A DNA stretch of 64,000 nucleotides from Aerococcus urinae (GTDB lineage Bacteria > Bacillota > Bacilli > Lactobacillales > Aerococcaceae): positions 1,116,001-1,180,000 of the forward strand of contig NZ_CP014161.1 in assembly GCF_001543175.1 (NCBI RefSeq), in the 5' to 3' direction. The position numbers and the translations under genes are program-made. The notes under the pieces were generated by a model. The model was not told the origin of the DNA and did no database searches. It was given only the letters and a program-made list of their open reading frames with translations. This document shows, in pieces, positions 53,556 through 63,486 of this stretch (its first letter is position 1; every line of letters begins with the position of its first letter).

Positions 53556-53801
53556 ATGCCTTTAACAATTAATAAATGGGGGAATAGTTCTGCTATTCGA
53601 TTACCAAAACAGTTGCTTGAAGAATTAAATTTATCCCAAGGCGACAAACTGGATTATCAAGTGAAAGATGGTCAACTGATTATAAAAAAAATAACCGAAG
53701 TTCCTGAACTTACGGTTAAAGATTTGTTTGAAAATTATGATGGAGCTCCTGTTAATGAAAAGCCCGTATTATTTGAACAAAGAGGAAATGAAAAATGGTA
53801 A
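53556..53801 (+). CDS. mazE: MazE-type antitoxin (AbrB/SpoVT fold)
   Basis: An 81-aa antitoxin that binds DNA as a dimer and neutralises the toxin with its C-terminus. The swapped-hairpin domain MPLTINKWGNSSAIRLPKQL, then LNLSQGDKLDYQVKDGQLII covers residues about 1-48; the remaining acidic tail is the expected toxin-binding part. GAAAGGAG precedes the ATG. It overlaps the toxin gene by 7 nt. Confidence 0.92.
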   Translation: MPLTINKWGNSSAIRLPKQLLEELNLSQGDKLDYQVKDGQLIIKKITEVPELTVKDLFENYDGAPVNEKPVLFEQRGNEKW

Positions 53802-54127
53802 AAGTGAAGCAAGGATCGATTATCAAAATAAATTTAGATCCAAAACAGGGACATGAGCAAAAAGGCTATAGGCCCTATATTTGTTTGAGCCATGGTATTG
53901 TTACTAAGTACTCAAATATTGCCATTTTTGCACCGATTAGCAATACAAAAAGAAAATATCCCTTTTATGTAGAGTTAGAACAGACAAAAACAACTGGAAA
54001 AGTACTCTTAGATCAGTTAGTTACCATCGATTTTAATGCCAGAGACTATAATTATATCGAACAAGTCACAGATGATATCCTCATTGATTTATTAGCTAGG
54101 GTAAAAGTATTATTCGAAAAAGAGTAA
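53795..54127 (+). CDS. mazF: MazF/PemK-type endoribonuclease toxin
   Basis: A 110-aa mRNA interferase. Family motifs include GSIIKINLDPKQGHEQKGYR (residues 7-26, split as GSI-LDP-GHEQ-G-RP) and ISNTKRKYPFYVEL, followed by KVLLDQLVTIDF, where Gln and the Asp region are typical. The start overlaps the mazE stop (ATGGTAA), so the genes are co-translated. A weak hairpin (GTAAGA/TCTTAC, then TGTTTT) follows the stop and may end transcription. Confidence 0.92.
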   Translation: MVKVKQGSIIKINLDPKQGHEQKGYRPYICLSHGIVTKYSNIAIFAPISNTKRKYPFYVELEQTKTTGKVLLDQLVTIDFNARDYNYIEQVTDDILIDLLARVKVLFEKE

Positions 54128-54237
54128 GAAGTTACCGTGCTCTTACTGTTTTGTTTATGTTGAAGTTAATAAAGATAATAGACAGATACTCTATAAATCC
54201 CCAATACTCAAGTAGGATAGGTACCCTAACACCCCAC

Positions 54238-55404
54238 CTAATTCTCATGATAAATATCCCGGGTATAGACCATATCATTAACATCCGCTAAGTCTTCATC
54301 CCAGCGGTTGGCGATAATGACATCAGCGTCAGCTTTAAATTGGTCTAGGTTGCGATAGACTTCACAGTTGTAGAAAGTATCTTCCTTAGCGACGGGTTCA
54401 TAGATAATCACAGAGACGCCTTCAGCCATGATGCGCTTCATGACCCCTTGAATGGCAGATTGACGGAAGTTATCGGAATCTTCCTTCATGGTCAGGCGGT
54501 AAATCCCCACCACTTGTGGTTGTCGTTTAAGGACTTGCTTAGCAATGTGGTCCTTCCGGGTCCGGTTAGCTTGAACAATGGCGCTAATGATATTTTGCGG
54601 TACATCTTCGTAGTTAGCCAGCAGCTGCTTGGTGTCCTTAGGTAGGCAGTAGCCCCCATAACCAAAGGAAGGATTATTGTAGTGCGAACCAATCCGTGGA
54701 TCTAAGCCAATGCCATCGATAATTTCTGCCGCATTGAGCCCCTTGATCTCAGCATAGGAATCCAACTCATTGAAGAAAGACACCCGCATGGCTAAGTAGG
54801 AATTCGCAAACAATTTGATGGCTTCAGCTTCGGTAGAATGGGTTAATAGTACAGGAATGTCCTCATCCAAGGCCCCTTCCACTAATAAATCCGCGAATTG
54901 CTGTCCGGCTTCCCCATGAGAGCCCACAACGATCCGGCTCGGATGCAAATTATCATACAAAGCTCGCCCTTCGCGCAAGAACTCCGGCGAAAAAATGATC
55001 CGGTCGGTTTGATATTTCTTACGAATGGATTCCGTATAACCCACCGGGATGGTCGATTTAATGACAATGGTTGCCTTGGAGCCACTGGCTAGAATGTCCT
55101 CAATCACTGATTCAACCGCAGAGGTATCGAAATGATTGGTCTCATCATCATAGTTTGTCGGCGTAGAAATAATGGAAAAATCCGCTTGACTATAAGCCTC
55201 TCGGTGGTCGGTCGTTGCCTTTAAATTCAAATCAGCATTAGCTAAATAATCAATAATTTCCTTATCATCGATCGGCGACTTACCCGCATTAATTAAATCC
55301 ACCTTGTCTTGAACAATATCAATAGCCGTAACTTGATGATGCCGTGCCAACAAAATCGCATTGGACAATCCCACGTATCCTGTACCAGTGACTGTAATTT
55401 TCAT
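54238..55404 (-). CDS. ugd: UDP-glucose 6-dehydrogenase
   Basis: Oxidises UDP-glucose to UDP-glucuronate with two NAD+, supplying a capsule precursor. The N-terminal Rossmann motif is [12 protein letters not shown] (residues about 5-16), and the catalytic Cys lies in [12 protein letters not shown] near residue 252. [10 protein letters not shown] is also conserved. The 388-aa length is normal. AAAGGA lies upstream of the ATG. It is the last gene of the capsule cluster on the minus strand. Its 3' end has a decayed copy at 52870-53330. Confidence 0.95.
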   Translation of the reverse strand: MKITVTGTGYVGLSNAILLARHHQVTAIDIVQDKVDLINAGKSPIDDKEIIDYLANADLNLKATTDHREAYSQADFSIISTPTNYDDETNHFDTSAVESVIEDILASGSKATIVIKSTIPVGYTESIRKKYQTDRIIFSPEFLREGRALYDNLHPSRIVVGSHGEAGQQFADLLVEGALDEDIPVLLTHSTEAEAIKLFANSYLAMRVSFFNELDSYAEIKGLNAAEIIDGIGLDPRIGSHYNNPSFGYGGYCLPKDTKQLLANYEDVPQNIISAIVQANRTRKDHIAKQVLKRQPQVVGIYRLTMKEDSDNFRQSAIQGVMKRIMAEGVSVIIYEPVAKEDTFYNCEVYRNLDQFKADADVIIANRWDEDLADVNDMVYTRDIYHEN

Positions 55405-55523
55405 AATGATCCTTTCTTTTCTATGCTAAAAAATGTTTATAATCTTGTTGTTTAAATATTATTAAATCCACATTATTAAAATAACTCGATCGATTCGTCT
55501 TTTCAGGATCTTGACTAAGCCTC

Positions 55524-56945
55524 TTAACTTCTTATCATTTTCCATAAGTCTTTTAATTGATTAGTAATTATCAAGCCTATAAGCATGGTTACCAAGAATA
55601 CTATTCCTTTAATACACAAGTTGATAAATGAGTTAAAAGTCAAATTCGGCAAAAGTATAAAAGCAATCAAGGTAACCAATCCGACAAGAAGGGGTTTAAT
55701 GAGTACTGCAAAAAATTCTCCTATCGAGCTGTCAAAAGCTCTATTTAACATCAAATAGTTCGTTTGGAAAAAGTTCAAGCTAAAGCTAATGACTACCATT
55801 GTTGCAACCCAATAAATTGATCCTTGGTATACACCAATAATTATACCGATGATGTTTAATGCCGTTGATAATATACCGGAAAGCAATAAGAGGTCAGTTC
55901 GATTAGCTGATTGGAAAAATGCACCAGTAGTTGACTGTAACATCTGAATCCAAACAGAAATACTCAAAATTTGAAAGGCTAATACACTCTCTCCCCATTG
56001 GTCTCCATAGAGAAAATAAATAATATCTTCTGCTGAGAAGAATAAAAAGATAGTTAAAGGAATGGAGAAATTAGCTAATACTTTAGATATATTAAGATAG
56101 CCATTTTTTATCTGTGTAAGATCGTTTTGAAAATCTGAAAAAATAGGCTGAATAGCAGATGTTATAACCCCTGTGAAAATAGTATTGGGATATAAAGTGA
56201 GTTGATAAGATTTATCATAATAACCTAACTGATCAGCCGGCATATATCGCCCGATTAAAATACTATCCAAATTCCTTGAAAAATAATTAATGATATTAAA
56301 CAACATTTGGTTCTTGGCAAACGGAAATATCTTTTTAAGAGGATCCAATGAAAATTTAAATACGAATTTCAATTTTGTACTGAATAAGTAGATTACTAAT
56401 TGAATAAGTGCTCTAGCAATATTACCAAAAATAATAGAATAAAAAGAAAAACCCATAAAGGCAAAGGTCACAGAAAAAATACCGTTAAACAAACTTCCCA
56501 TTACTTGCGTAAAATTAACCTGCTTAAAGCGTTTTTCCTTTAACAATAAATTTTGCGGCACCATACACAAGCTATTAAAAAGCAAGGCAACAGCCATAAC
56601 CGGAACCGCTCGAACAAGCTCAGGTTTATTATAAAATTGGCTAATGGGTTGAGCTAGAACAGCAAAAATAATAGCTAAAAACAAAGAAAAATAAATCGAA
56701 AAGGAATAAATTTGATTTGTTTCATGGCGATCAATATCTTTTCTTTGAATTATTGCTGGACCAATACCAAAATCTGCCAGAAGTTGGAAGAAAACTAGGA
56801 ACACATTAACAATTGCTACAATGCCAAACTCAGCTGGAGTAATCAGCCGGGCTAGTATTACTTGAAGAAGTAATTGTATAACAACATTCGAATACTTACC
56901 GATGGCGTTGTAGATAATCCCTTCTTTTAGTCTGTTCAATATCAT
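55524..56945 (-). CDS. Wzx-type polysaccharide flippase
   Basis: A 473-aa polytopic membrane protein (about 12-14 hydrophobic segments) of the MviN/PST superfamily that would flip lipid-linked repeat units across the membrane. Motifs such as LARLITPAEFGIVAIVNVF and FQLLADFGIGPAIIQRKDI are typical of the PST branch. AGTAGGA lies just ahead of the ATG. It lies between ugd (119 bp) and the first glycosyltransferase. AT-rich, like the glycosyltransferases. Confidence 0.9.
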   Translation of the reverse strand: MILNRLKEGIIYNAIGKYSNVVIQLLLQVILARLITPAEFGIVAIVNVFLVFFQLLADFGIGPAIIQRKDIDRHETNQIYSFSIYFSLFLAIIFAVLAQPISQFYNKPELVRAVPVMAVALLFNSLCMVPQNLLLKEKRFKQVNFTQVMGSLFNGIFSVTFAFMGFSFYSIIFGNIARALIQLVIYLFSTKLKFVFKFSLDPLKKIFPFAKNQMLFNIINYFSRNLDSILIGRYMPADQLGYYDKSYQLTLYPNTIFTGVITSAIQPIFSDFQNDLTQIKNGYLNISKVLANFSIPLTIFLFFSAEDIIYFLYGDQWGESVLAFQILSISVWIQMLQSTTGAFFQSANRTDLLLLSGILSTALNIIGIIIGVYQGSIYWVATMVVISFSLNFFQTNYLMLNRAFDSSIGEFFAVLIKPLLVGLVTLIAFILLPNLTFNSFINLCIKGIVFLVTMLIGLIITNQLKDLWKMIRS

Positions 56946-57008
56946 TCCTACTTTCTAACAGATTGAGATGAATTCAATTATATCTTGAATATATGAATTG
57001 CTATCTAA

Positions 57009-57920
57009 TCAAAATTTTGATTTAATCTTTTTTAAAATAGAATTTACAGGCTTAATTCCTATTTTCATCAAATACATATTTTCCTTGAAAGTTAATTTAG
57101 AAGATCCAAATATCATTGACCCTAATCGATTAATAGTATTTAAAAAATATTTATTAACTTCTTTATCTAAACTATTCTCATTTGCATATTTGTGAAGCTC
57201 TTTTACCACAGTAAGATACCCTATAGCATGCTGTCTGGATGACTTAGCCCTAGTCATAATAGAATCATTACGATATCTTCTTTTAAAAAAAGGTTCATTT
57301 ACAAACATTAAACGACTAGCATGGGATAAGACAATTGGAGTAAATAATTCATCCTCATGTATAATGCCTTCTAAAAAGTGTAAGTTATTATTTTTAAATA
57401 AATCTGATTGAAAAAGATAGATGCATACAGATGATGGAATAATCTTTTGTGACTCAAAAAATTCACTTGTACTGTAGATATAATTCTCCTTAAGTTCATC
57501 AGAGTTATACAAAGTTTCACTATAATTTTCTTTATTAAAATTTTGATCAAAAAAACTTTCTGCATTAAAGCGAATAGCATCTAAGCTAAGCTCTTCCATA
57601 CTATTTACTAACGTTTTTATCATCTCTTTTTCAATCAAATCATCACTATCAAAAAAGTATATATAATCTCCTTTAGCTAACTTTAAACCAGTATTTCGTG
57701 CATTCGATAGTCCACCATTAGCCTGTGAATGAATAAGAAATTGAAATTCACTTTCTTCTTTCAGCTTCTCTGCAATTGACAGAGAAGCGTCAGTACTCCC
57801 ATCATTAATCAATATTATTTCAATATTTTGATAGGTTTGATTAAAAACAGAGAGTATAGCATCCTCTAAATATTCTTCTACATTATATACTGGCATGATA
57901 ACTGAAACTAAAGGCTGCAT
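57009..57920 (-). CDS. Family 2 glycosyltransferase
   Basis: A 303-aa GT-A fold enzyme that transfers a sugar to the growing lipid-linked repeat unit. VSVIMPVYNVEEYLEDAI and LINDGSTD are the nucleotide-binding motifs; the DXD-type motif is FFDSDDLIE near residue 95. No membrane span is evident, though a basic C-terminus (KIKSKF) may associate with membranes. Donor and acceptor are unknown. AAAGGA precedes the start; the gap to the next gene is 8 bp. Confidence 0.9.
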   Translation of the reverse strand: MQPLVSVIMPVYNVEEYLEDAILSVFNQTYQNIEIILINDGSTDASLSIAEKLKEESEFQFLIHSQANGGLSNARNTGLKLAKGDYIYFFDSDDLIEKEMIKTLVNSMEELSLDAIRFNAESFFDQNFNKENYSETLYNSDELKENYIYSTSEFFESQKIIPSSVCIYLFQSDLFKNNNLHFLEGIIHEDELFTPIVLSHASRLMFVNEPFFKRRYRNDSIMTRAKSSRQHAIGYLTVVKELHKYANENSLDKEVNKYFLNTINRLGSMIFGSSKLTFKENMYLMKIGIKPVNSILKKIKSKF

Positions 57921-57928
57921 AGAAATTA

Positions 57929-58861
57929 CTATCCTTTCAATTTTGATAATTTGATTTCATAGTTAACTTTATTTTTTGCTAAAAAGAACTTCAATCTAGT
58001 AATTTTATGTTCAATATTAGTAAATTCATATTTATACAAAGAGTCTTTTAAATATAACAACTCATCTAATGTTGTATTAAATTTCTTCTTCAGTATTGTT
58101 CCTGTTAACATCCTAAAATAAGATTCTATGTATTTTTGTACTATAGAATTATCAATATTTTCTCTCTTCAGCAAGTCAATACATAACTGTGACGAATAGA
58201 TTTGAGTAAGAATTTTTTTATTATATAAATTGTTAGAGATAGAACCTTCATTTATTGAATAATTAATCAATGGCTTCGATAAATATTTAATTCGATTACA
58301 ATTTAAAACATACTCAACAACAAAAGGTAAGTCACTTGTCACTTTAATTTTTTCATCGAATTCTATTTCATTTTCTCTAATAATATGTGTTGAAAATAAT
58401 TTGTTCCATAAATAGCCTTTACTTCCATCTGGTCGTATAATATCCAACAATACATATTCCCTATCTTCAATACTTTCATTAAATTTAATAAGTTTATTAT
58501 TTTGATAATAACTACAAATCGCCAAGTCAATATCTTTTTTATTATGAAAATACTCATTTAGTTTTTCAATAAAATTATTTTCTATGTAGTCGTCACCATC
58601 AAGGAAAGTTACAAGATTCCCCGTCATAAGTTTTAATCCTAAATTTCTAGCTGCTGCAACTCCACCATTTTCTTTATAATGATAGTGGAATCTTGAATCT
58701 TTTTCTGCATATTTTTTACAAATTGTACTTGTAGTATCCGTTGAGCCATCATCAATAATAATCACTTCTAACTCACTATACGATTGGTTCATGATGCAGT
58801 CTAACATTCGAGCAATATTTTTTTCTTCATTATATGCTGCTATTATAATTGAAACTAGCAT
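57929..58861 (-). CDS. Family 2 glycosyltransferase
   Basis: A 310-aa GT-A enzyme with VSIIIAAYNEEKNIARMLD, IIDDGSTD and the DXD-type FLDGDDYIE near residue 91. It is related to its neighbour but clearly distinct. The ribosome binding site (GAGAGGGGG) is about 13 nt from the ATG, longer than usual. Sugar specificity is unknown. Confidence 0.9.
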   Translation of the reverse strand: MLVSIIIAAYNEEKNIARMLDCIMNQSYSELEVIIIDDGSTDTTSTICKKYAEKDSRFHYHYKENGGVAAARNLGLKLMTGNLVTFLDGDDYIENNFIEKLNEYFHNKKDIDLAICSYYQNNKLIKFNESIEDREYVLLDIIRPDGSKGYLWNKLFSTHIIRENEIEFDEKIKVTSDLPFVVEYVLNCNRIKYLSKPLINYSINEGSISNNLYNKKILTQIYSSQLCIDLLKRENIDNSIVQKYIESYFRMLTGTILKKKFNTTLDELLYLKDSLYKYEFTNIEHKITRLKFFLAKNKVNYEIKLSKLKG

Positions 58862-58881
58862 ATCAATTACTAACCCCCTCT

Positions 58882-59967
58882 CTAAAAGAAAGAATATGGC
58901 ACAATTTTATGAGGATTTGTTTGGATATACCCATGATAAAAGAATACTATGGCAAAAAAGAATATAAGAAGTGCTGAATACCTTAAAAACAAATAAACAA
59001 ACTTATTTTTCCCCATAATATACCTTGCATAACCTTCAAATATGTAAGGAACAAATATAACCATAAATTGATAATAGTATAAATTAAACCTTGTAAAATA
59101 ATATGAATATGGAGATAAAAGTTGGATGCCAAGAGTTATAGAAGATAATAATTGTAAAGAAATATACAGTCTATCTTTTTTTATCTTTTTATTAAAGAGT
59201 GGTAGTAATATACCAGATAAATATATTAATATGATAAATACTTCATCCATTCCAAATCCTTCACTGTAGATTAAATTAAATTTCACAAGTAATAGGGGCT
59301 GGAACCATTTAAGTACCTGATAAACGATTAATCCGCCAAAGTATATAATAAAAGGTAAAATCACAACAAAAAATTTATTATATATTTTTTGTATAAAATT
59401 CGAATTAATTAAGGGATATGCGATAAAAAAGCTAATAGCTGTTGTGTGAATTAACGTTGCCAATGTAGTAAAAATAAGGAACTTTTTAAAATCTTTTTCA
59501 ATTAAAAATTTAAAAGAAATAAGTAAGATACTCATTGCAATGATTTGCCTCAACCCACTGAAACCAAAATCATACAATCCAAAAAATAAATATAATCCAT
59601 ATGAAATGAACAAATTATATGAGTACTTATATATATATATTGAAAAGATTAAAATAACAAAAAATGAAATTATTCCTATAAAGGTCTGGAAATTAATCTG
59701 TAAAATATTAAAAATATAATTTATGAAATTATATCCAATCTCGAATTTCCCATTAATTACATCTGAAAAATTAGTAGTTACCTGATAAAAGGTTTGGTAT
59801 CCTGGTAAATCTCCACCTACATGTGTGCCTCTCAACCCTTGGATGATAAACAAATGTAATGAACTAAATGTGGTAAAGAGCAGTCTACTTATTTTGTCAT
59901 CAGGGATAAAACTACAGACAATCGCATATAATGTAATAAGTAAAAAAATCCACTCGTATATCGTCAC
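58882..59967 (-). CDS. Wzy-type polysaccharide polymerase (EpsG family)
   Basis: A membrane protein of about 361 aa with ten or so hydrophobic segments. Motifs LRGTHVGGDLPGYQTFY and GLRQIIAMSILLISF match EpsG-type O-antigen/capsule polymerases, which link repeat units outside the membrane. The GTG start at 59967 is preceded by GGGGAGGAAAG; the longer TTG reading overlaps that site. It sits between GT2 and GT4 genes, as expected for a Wzx/Wzy pathway. Confidence 0.85.
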   Translation of the reverse strand: MTIYEWIFLLITLYAIVCSFIPDDKISRLLFTTFSSLHLFIIQGLRGTHVGGDLPGYQTFYQVTTNFSDVINGKFEIGYNFINYIFNILQINFQTFIGIISFFVILIFSIYIYKYSYNLFISYGLYLFFGLYDFGFSGLRQIIAMSILLISFKFLIEKDFKKFLIFTTLATLIHTTAISFFIAYPLINSNFIQKIYNKFFVVILPFIIYFGGLIVYQVLKWFQPLLLVKFNLIYSEGFGMDEVFIILIYLSGILLPLFNKKIKKDRLYISLQLLSSITLGIQLLSPYSYYFTRFNLYYYQFMVIFVPYIFEGYARYIMGKNKFVYLFLRYSALLIFFFAIVFFYHGYIQTNPHKIVPYSFF

Positions 59968-60010
59968 TATCTTTCCTCCCCTCAATTAATTTATAAATAT
60001 ACAGCTTTAT

Positions 60011-61246
60011 TCAACAATTAACTTTTCCTTTTAGATTTAAACGTTCGTTATATAAATTTAAATATTGTTTGTAATTCTTCTGTTTATTGAACTTCTCTAG
60101 TACTCTTCTACGACAGCTTTTTTTAACGGCTGGAACTTTACCTCCCCACTTTTCAATAGCATTTAATAACATATCAAAATTTCCTTGGTCGACAATAGTT
60201 CCGGTATTTCCATTTATACTTTCACCGCTTCCTCCAGTATCATAAGTTATTACTGGAGTTCCACAAGCCAAGGCTTCTATGTTTACAGTAGGAAAATTAT
60301 CAAAATATGTTGGATTAACAAAAATATCGCTTGCATTATAAATATCCTTTAATTCTTCAACAGAATTCGTTCTTTCAATAGTTATAATTTCTTTTGGTAA
60401 TTTATTTTTTGTTTTTTCATCAATTCCTACTAATACGATTTGATAGTCGGCAGAAGATAACATTTGATTTAGTTTTATAAAATCTTTTAAACCTTTCCTA
60501 GAATCCCAAATAGCTGCAACACCCAAAATCACAGTTTTCTTTTCTGCATTCCATTGCTTTCTTATATAATCATTATTTTTAGAATCTACTGTGAAAACAT
60601 CGATATCAACGCCGTTATAGATAGTCACGATTGGATATTTATTTAAAAATGATTTTTTTACTATACTTCCTAACCAATTAGAAGGTGTCACTATAGTCAT
60701 ATTTTGAACTGAAGTAAACAGTTTTTCTTTATCTTTTAAATTTTTTTCGAAGTTTGATACGAATATAGATTTAGGATACTCTTTCAAATCTTCTCTATTT
60801 AATAATTCACTTGGTATTTCCCCATTATTTGTCAATTCAAAATAGGCACTATGGCCAGAAATTGACCACTGATCATGCAATAACCAAATAATAGGCGTAT
60901 CTTTTGTAGATAAATAATTGAATAAAATTTCAACATTTAAATAATAGCCATGTATATTGTGGAGATGAATAATATCTGGATCAAATTTTTCAATTTCTTT
61001 AATTAACTGTCCAGTCGCTTGTCTTGAGGCAAATCCATGACGATCAAATAGTCGAGAATATACACCATGGAACGCCTGATCTATCTTTGATCCGATTTTA
61101 ATCGTCTTATAGCCAGGAGTAGACTTTCCTCTTCCATAAGCAATGACACATTCGTGACCATTTGCTTCAAGAAAGTCATACAAGTCTCTGCAAATACGCC
61201 CAGTAGACCCAAAATCGATTACTGAATTTATCTGTAAAACTTTCAT
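60011..61246 (-). CDS. Family 4 glycosyltransferase
   Basis: A GT-B fold enzyme of about 411 aa. The start MKVLQINSVIDFGSTGRICR at 61246 has GGAG upstream and follows the capG stop by 1 nt. The C-terminal donor-binding region has GVAAIWDSRKGLKDF, then DIFVNPTYFDNFP and NIEALACGTPVITYDTGG, the EX7E-type motif. Probably adds a sugar in the capsule repeat unit. Specificity is unknown. Confidence 0.9.
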   Translation of the reverse strand: MKVLQINSVIDFGSTGRICRDLYDFLEANGHECVIAYGRGKSTPGYKTIKIGSKIDQAFHGVYSRLFDRHGFASRQATGQLIKEIEKFDPDIIHLHNIHGYYLNVEILFNYLSTKDTPIIWLLHDQWSISGHSAYFELTNNGEIPSELLNREDLKEYPKSIFVSNFEKNLKDKEKLFTSVQNMTIVTPSNWLGSIVKKSFLNKYPIVTIYNGVDIDVFTVDSKNNDYIRKQWNAEKKTVILGVAAIWDSRKGLKDFIKLNQMLSSADYQIVLVGIDEKTKNKLPKEIITIERTNSVEELKDIYNASDIFVNPTYFDNFPTVNIEALACGTPVITYDTGGSGESINGNTGTIVDQGNFDMLLNAIEKWGGKVPAVKKSCRRRVLEKFNKQKNYKQYLNLYNERLNLKGKVNC

Positions 61247-61247
61247 T

Positions 61248-62372
61248 TTACTTACTCCACACCACACGATTCACATAATCTGTATAAGAGACAATGATTC
61301 TCAACACCTTATCTGAGACATTAGGCATTGAATAATCAGCAACCTGTCTTAGGGTGCCTGGCTCTTGTGTTTCTAAGATAGTCAGCCCTTGTAGAATACG
61401 TTCCTTATTTAAGCCAACCATCATCACAGCAGCTTCTTCCATTGCTTCTGGTCTCTCATGTGCTTCACGTAAATTGAGGGCTCTAAAACCTAAGATGGAA
61501 GACTCTTCAGAAATTGTTCCGCTGTCGCTAAGAACTGCTTTAGCATTTAATTGCAGGTTATTATAGTCAATAAAGCCCATTGGCTTCATGAGATGAATTA
61601 GCTCATTAAACTGAACATCCTTTTCTTCAATCATTTTTCGAGTTCTTGGATGGGTCGAAACGATGACCGGTAATTGATAGTGGTCAGCCACTGCATTAAG
61701 CGAATCAACTAAATTTAAGAAATTTCTTTCTGATGAAATATTTTCATCACGGTGGGCCGAAACAACAAAGTATTTACCCTTTTCCAAGTTTAGTTTTTGA
61801 TAACTATCAGCTTTTTTTATTTCATCCAGCTTGTTGTTGAGAACTTCAAACATCGGACTTCCTGTCTTAATAACCTGATCAGCTGGTAGTCCTTCTGCTA
61901 ATAGATATTCTCTAGCAATATCTGAATAGGTCAAATTAATATCAGAAATATGGTCGACGATCTTACGGTTCGTTTCCTCGGGAACTCGTTGATCGAAGCA
62001 CCGGTTACCTGCTTCCATATGGAAAATAGGAATATGGTGACGTTTAGCAGCAATAGCACACAAACAAGAGTTAGTATCGCCTAAAACAAGAAAAGCATCT
62101 GGGTCTTCATCAGCTAAAATCGGATCAATGTTAGCAAGGATTTGACCTACTGTTGCCATTGGGGAATCTCCTGCAGCATTTAAGAAGTAATCAGGTCTTC
62201 TCAAACCAAAGTCTTCAAAGAAAACTTCATTCAATTCATAGTCATAATTTTGGCCTGTGTGAACGAGAATATGATTAATTGCTTCTGAATCTTCTAATTG
62301 TTGAATAACTGCAGACAGACGAATAATTTCTGGTCGTGTACCTACTACAGTCATCACTTTTAATTTTTCCAT
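61248..62372 (-). CDS. capG: UDP-N-acetylglucosamine 2-epimerase-type enzyme (CapG/FnlC)
   Basis: The last enzyme of UDP-N-acetyl-L-fucosamine synthesis, a 2-epimerase acting on UDP-L-PneNAc. WecB-family motifs are VVGTRPEIIRLS, HMEAGNRCFDQRVPEETNR, VSAHRDEN and LSDSGTISEESSILG. HMEAGNRCF is typical of the FnlC/CapG/WbjD branch rather than of WecB itself. The 374-aa length is normal. The start overlaps the capF stop by 1 nt (TAATG). Confidence 0.93.
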   Translation of the reverse strand: MEKLKVMTVVGTRPEIIRLSAVIQQLEDSEAINHILVHTGQNYDYELNEVFFEDFGLRRPDYFLNAAGDSPMATVGQILANIDPILADEDPDAFLVLGDTNSCLCAIAAKRHHIPIFHMEAGNRCFDQRVPEETNRKIVDHISDINLTYSDIAREYLLAEGLPADQVIKTGSPMFEVLNNKLDEIKKADSYQKLNLEKGKYFVVSAHRDENISSERNFLNLVDSLNAVADHYQLPVIVSTHPRTRKMIEEKDVQFNELIHLMKPMGFIDYNNLQLNAKAVLSDSGTISEESSILGFRALNLREAHERPEAMEEAAVMMVGLNKERILQGLTILETQEPGTLRQVADYSMPNVSDKVLRIIVSYTDYVNRVVWSK

Positions 62373-63484
62373 TATTCAACCTCCAATGGATGAGTATCTG
62401 GATTATCCGGATCATACATTTCATTAACCCACATTACAGTAACGAGATCAGTCTCACCAGTATTAACAATCGAATGAGCATATCCTGTGGGGATATCAAC
62501 AACTTCTAACTTTTCTCCTGACACAGGATATTCAATAATTTTATCGTCGTTTAGTTTTCTAAATTTTACAATCCCTGTTCCTGAAACCACAAGAAATTTC
62601 TCATTTTTAGTATCGTGCCAATGGTCTCCTCTGGTAATTCCAGGCTTAGAAACATTAATAGAGACTTGCCCAGCATAAGGTGACTTTAAAAACTCCGTAA
62701 AAGAACCACGGGGATCTTCATGCATAATTAAGGGATAAGAAAAATCATCTTCAGGCAAGAAATTCAAATAAGTAGCATACAATTTACTAGTAAAATCATC
62801 ATCAAGATTAGGTAGTATCCGAGTATTACGATAGTCTCTAAAGCTTTTCAATAATTCCACAATTTCACCCAGTGTTCTAGGATAGGAAATAGGCACTTTA
62901 TAATACTTACCATCGCTATGACCCTTTCCTTGCATAGCACCTATGAACTCATCAACTAGGTCATCGATATAAATAAGGTCAAGAACTGTATTGGGATCAT
63001 TGACTTGAATAGGTAAATTTCTAGCAATATTATGGCAAAAAGTAGCAATTACGGTATTATAGTTTGGTCGTGACCATTTCCCAAAAACATTTGAAAGGCG
63101 ATAAACATAAACCCTAGCCTCAGTACTTTCTCCATATGAAAACACATAGTCCTCTGCTCGCCTTTTACTAATACCATAGGCATTATCTCTATCAGCCTGG
63201 ATAGAGCTTGTCACTAAAACAGGTACTGTATTGTAATTTTTAACCAGTAAGTCAAGTAAAGTCTGGGTGAGATCGGTATTACCTTTCTTAAAGTCCTCTT
63301 CATTTTTTGAGCGATTAACTCCGGCTAAATGAAAAACAAAGTCAGCCTCTTTAGTATAAGTCTCCAAATCTTCTAAAGATGATTCAGAACCGTATGCTAG
63401 GATTTCAATATTATCCATATAGTTTAATCGAGCAATGAGATTCTGTCCGATAAAGCCCCTAGCACCTGTCACTAATACCTTCAT
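62372..63484 (-). CDS. capF: CapF: bifunctional reductase/epimerase of UDP-FucNAc synthesis
   Basis: A two-domain enzyme of 370 aa. The N-terminal short-chain dehydrogenase domain begins MKVLVTGARGFIGQNLIARL (residues 1-20), with NAYGISKRRAED as the YxxxK active site. The C-terminal cupin (about residues 250-370) has DHWHDTKNEKFLVVSGTG with metal-binding His. It reduces the 4-keto sugar made by CapE. The start is placed at 63484 because GGAAGGAAG lies upstream; the earlier ATG at 63505 overlaps capE. Confidence 0.93.
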   Translation of the reverse strand: MKVLVTGARGFIGQNLIARLNYMDNIEILAYGSESSLEDLETYTKEADFVFHLAGVNRSKNEEDFKKGNTDLTQTLLDLLVKNYNTVPVLVTSSIQADRDNAYGISKRRAEDYVFSYGESTEARVYVYRLSNVFGKWSRPNYNTVIATFCHNIARNLPIQVNDPNTVLDLIYIDDLVDEFIGAMQGKGHSDGKYYKVPISYPRTLGEIVELLKSFRDYRNTRILPNLDDDFTSKLYATYLNFLPEDDFSYPLIMHEDPRGSFTEFLKSPYAGQVSINVSKPGITRGDHWHDTKNEKFLVVSGTGIVKFRKLNDDKIIEYPVSGEKLEVVDIPTGYAHSIVNTGETDLVTVMWVNEMYDPDNPDTHPLEVE

Positions 63485-63486
63485 TA

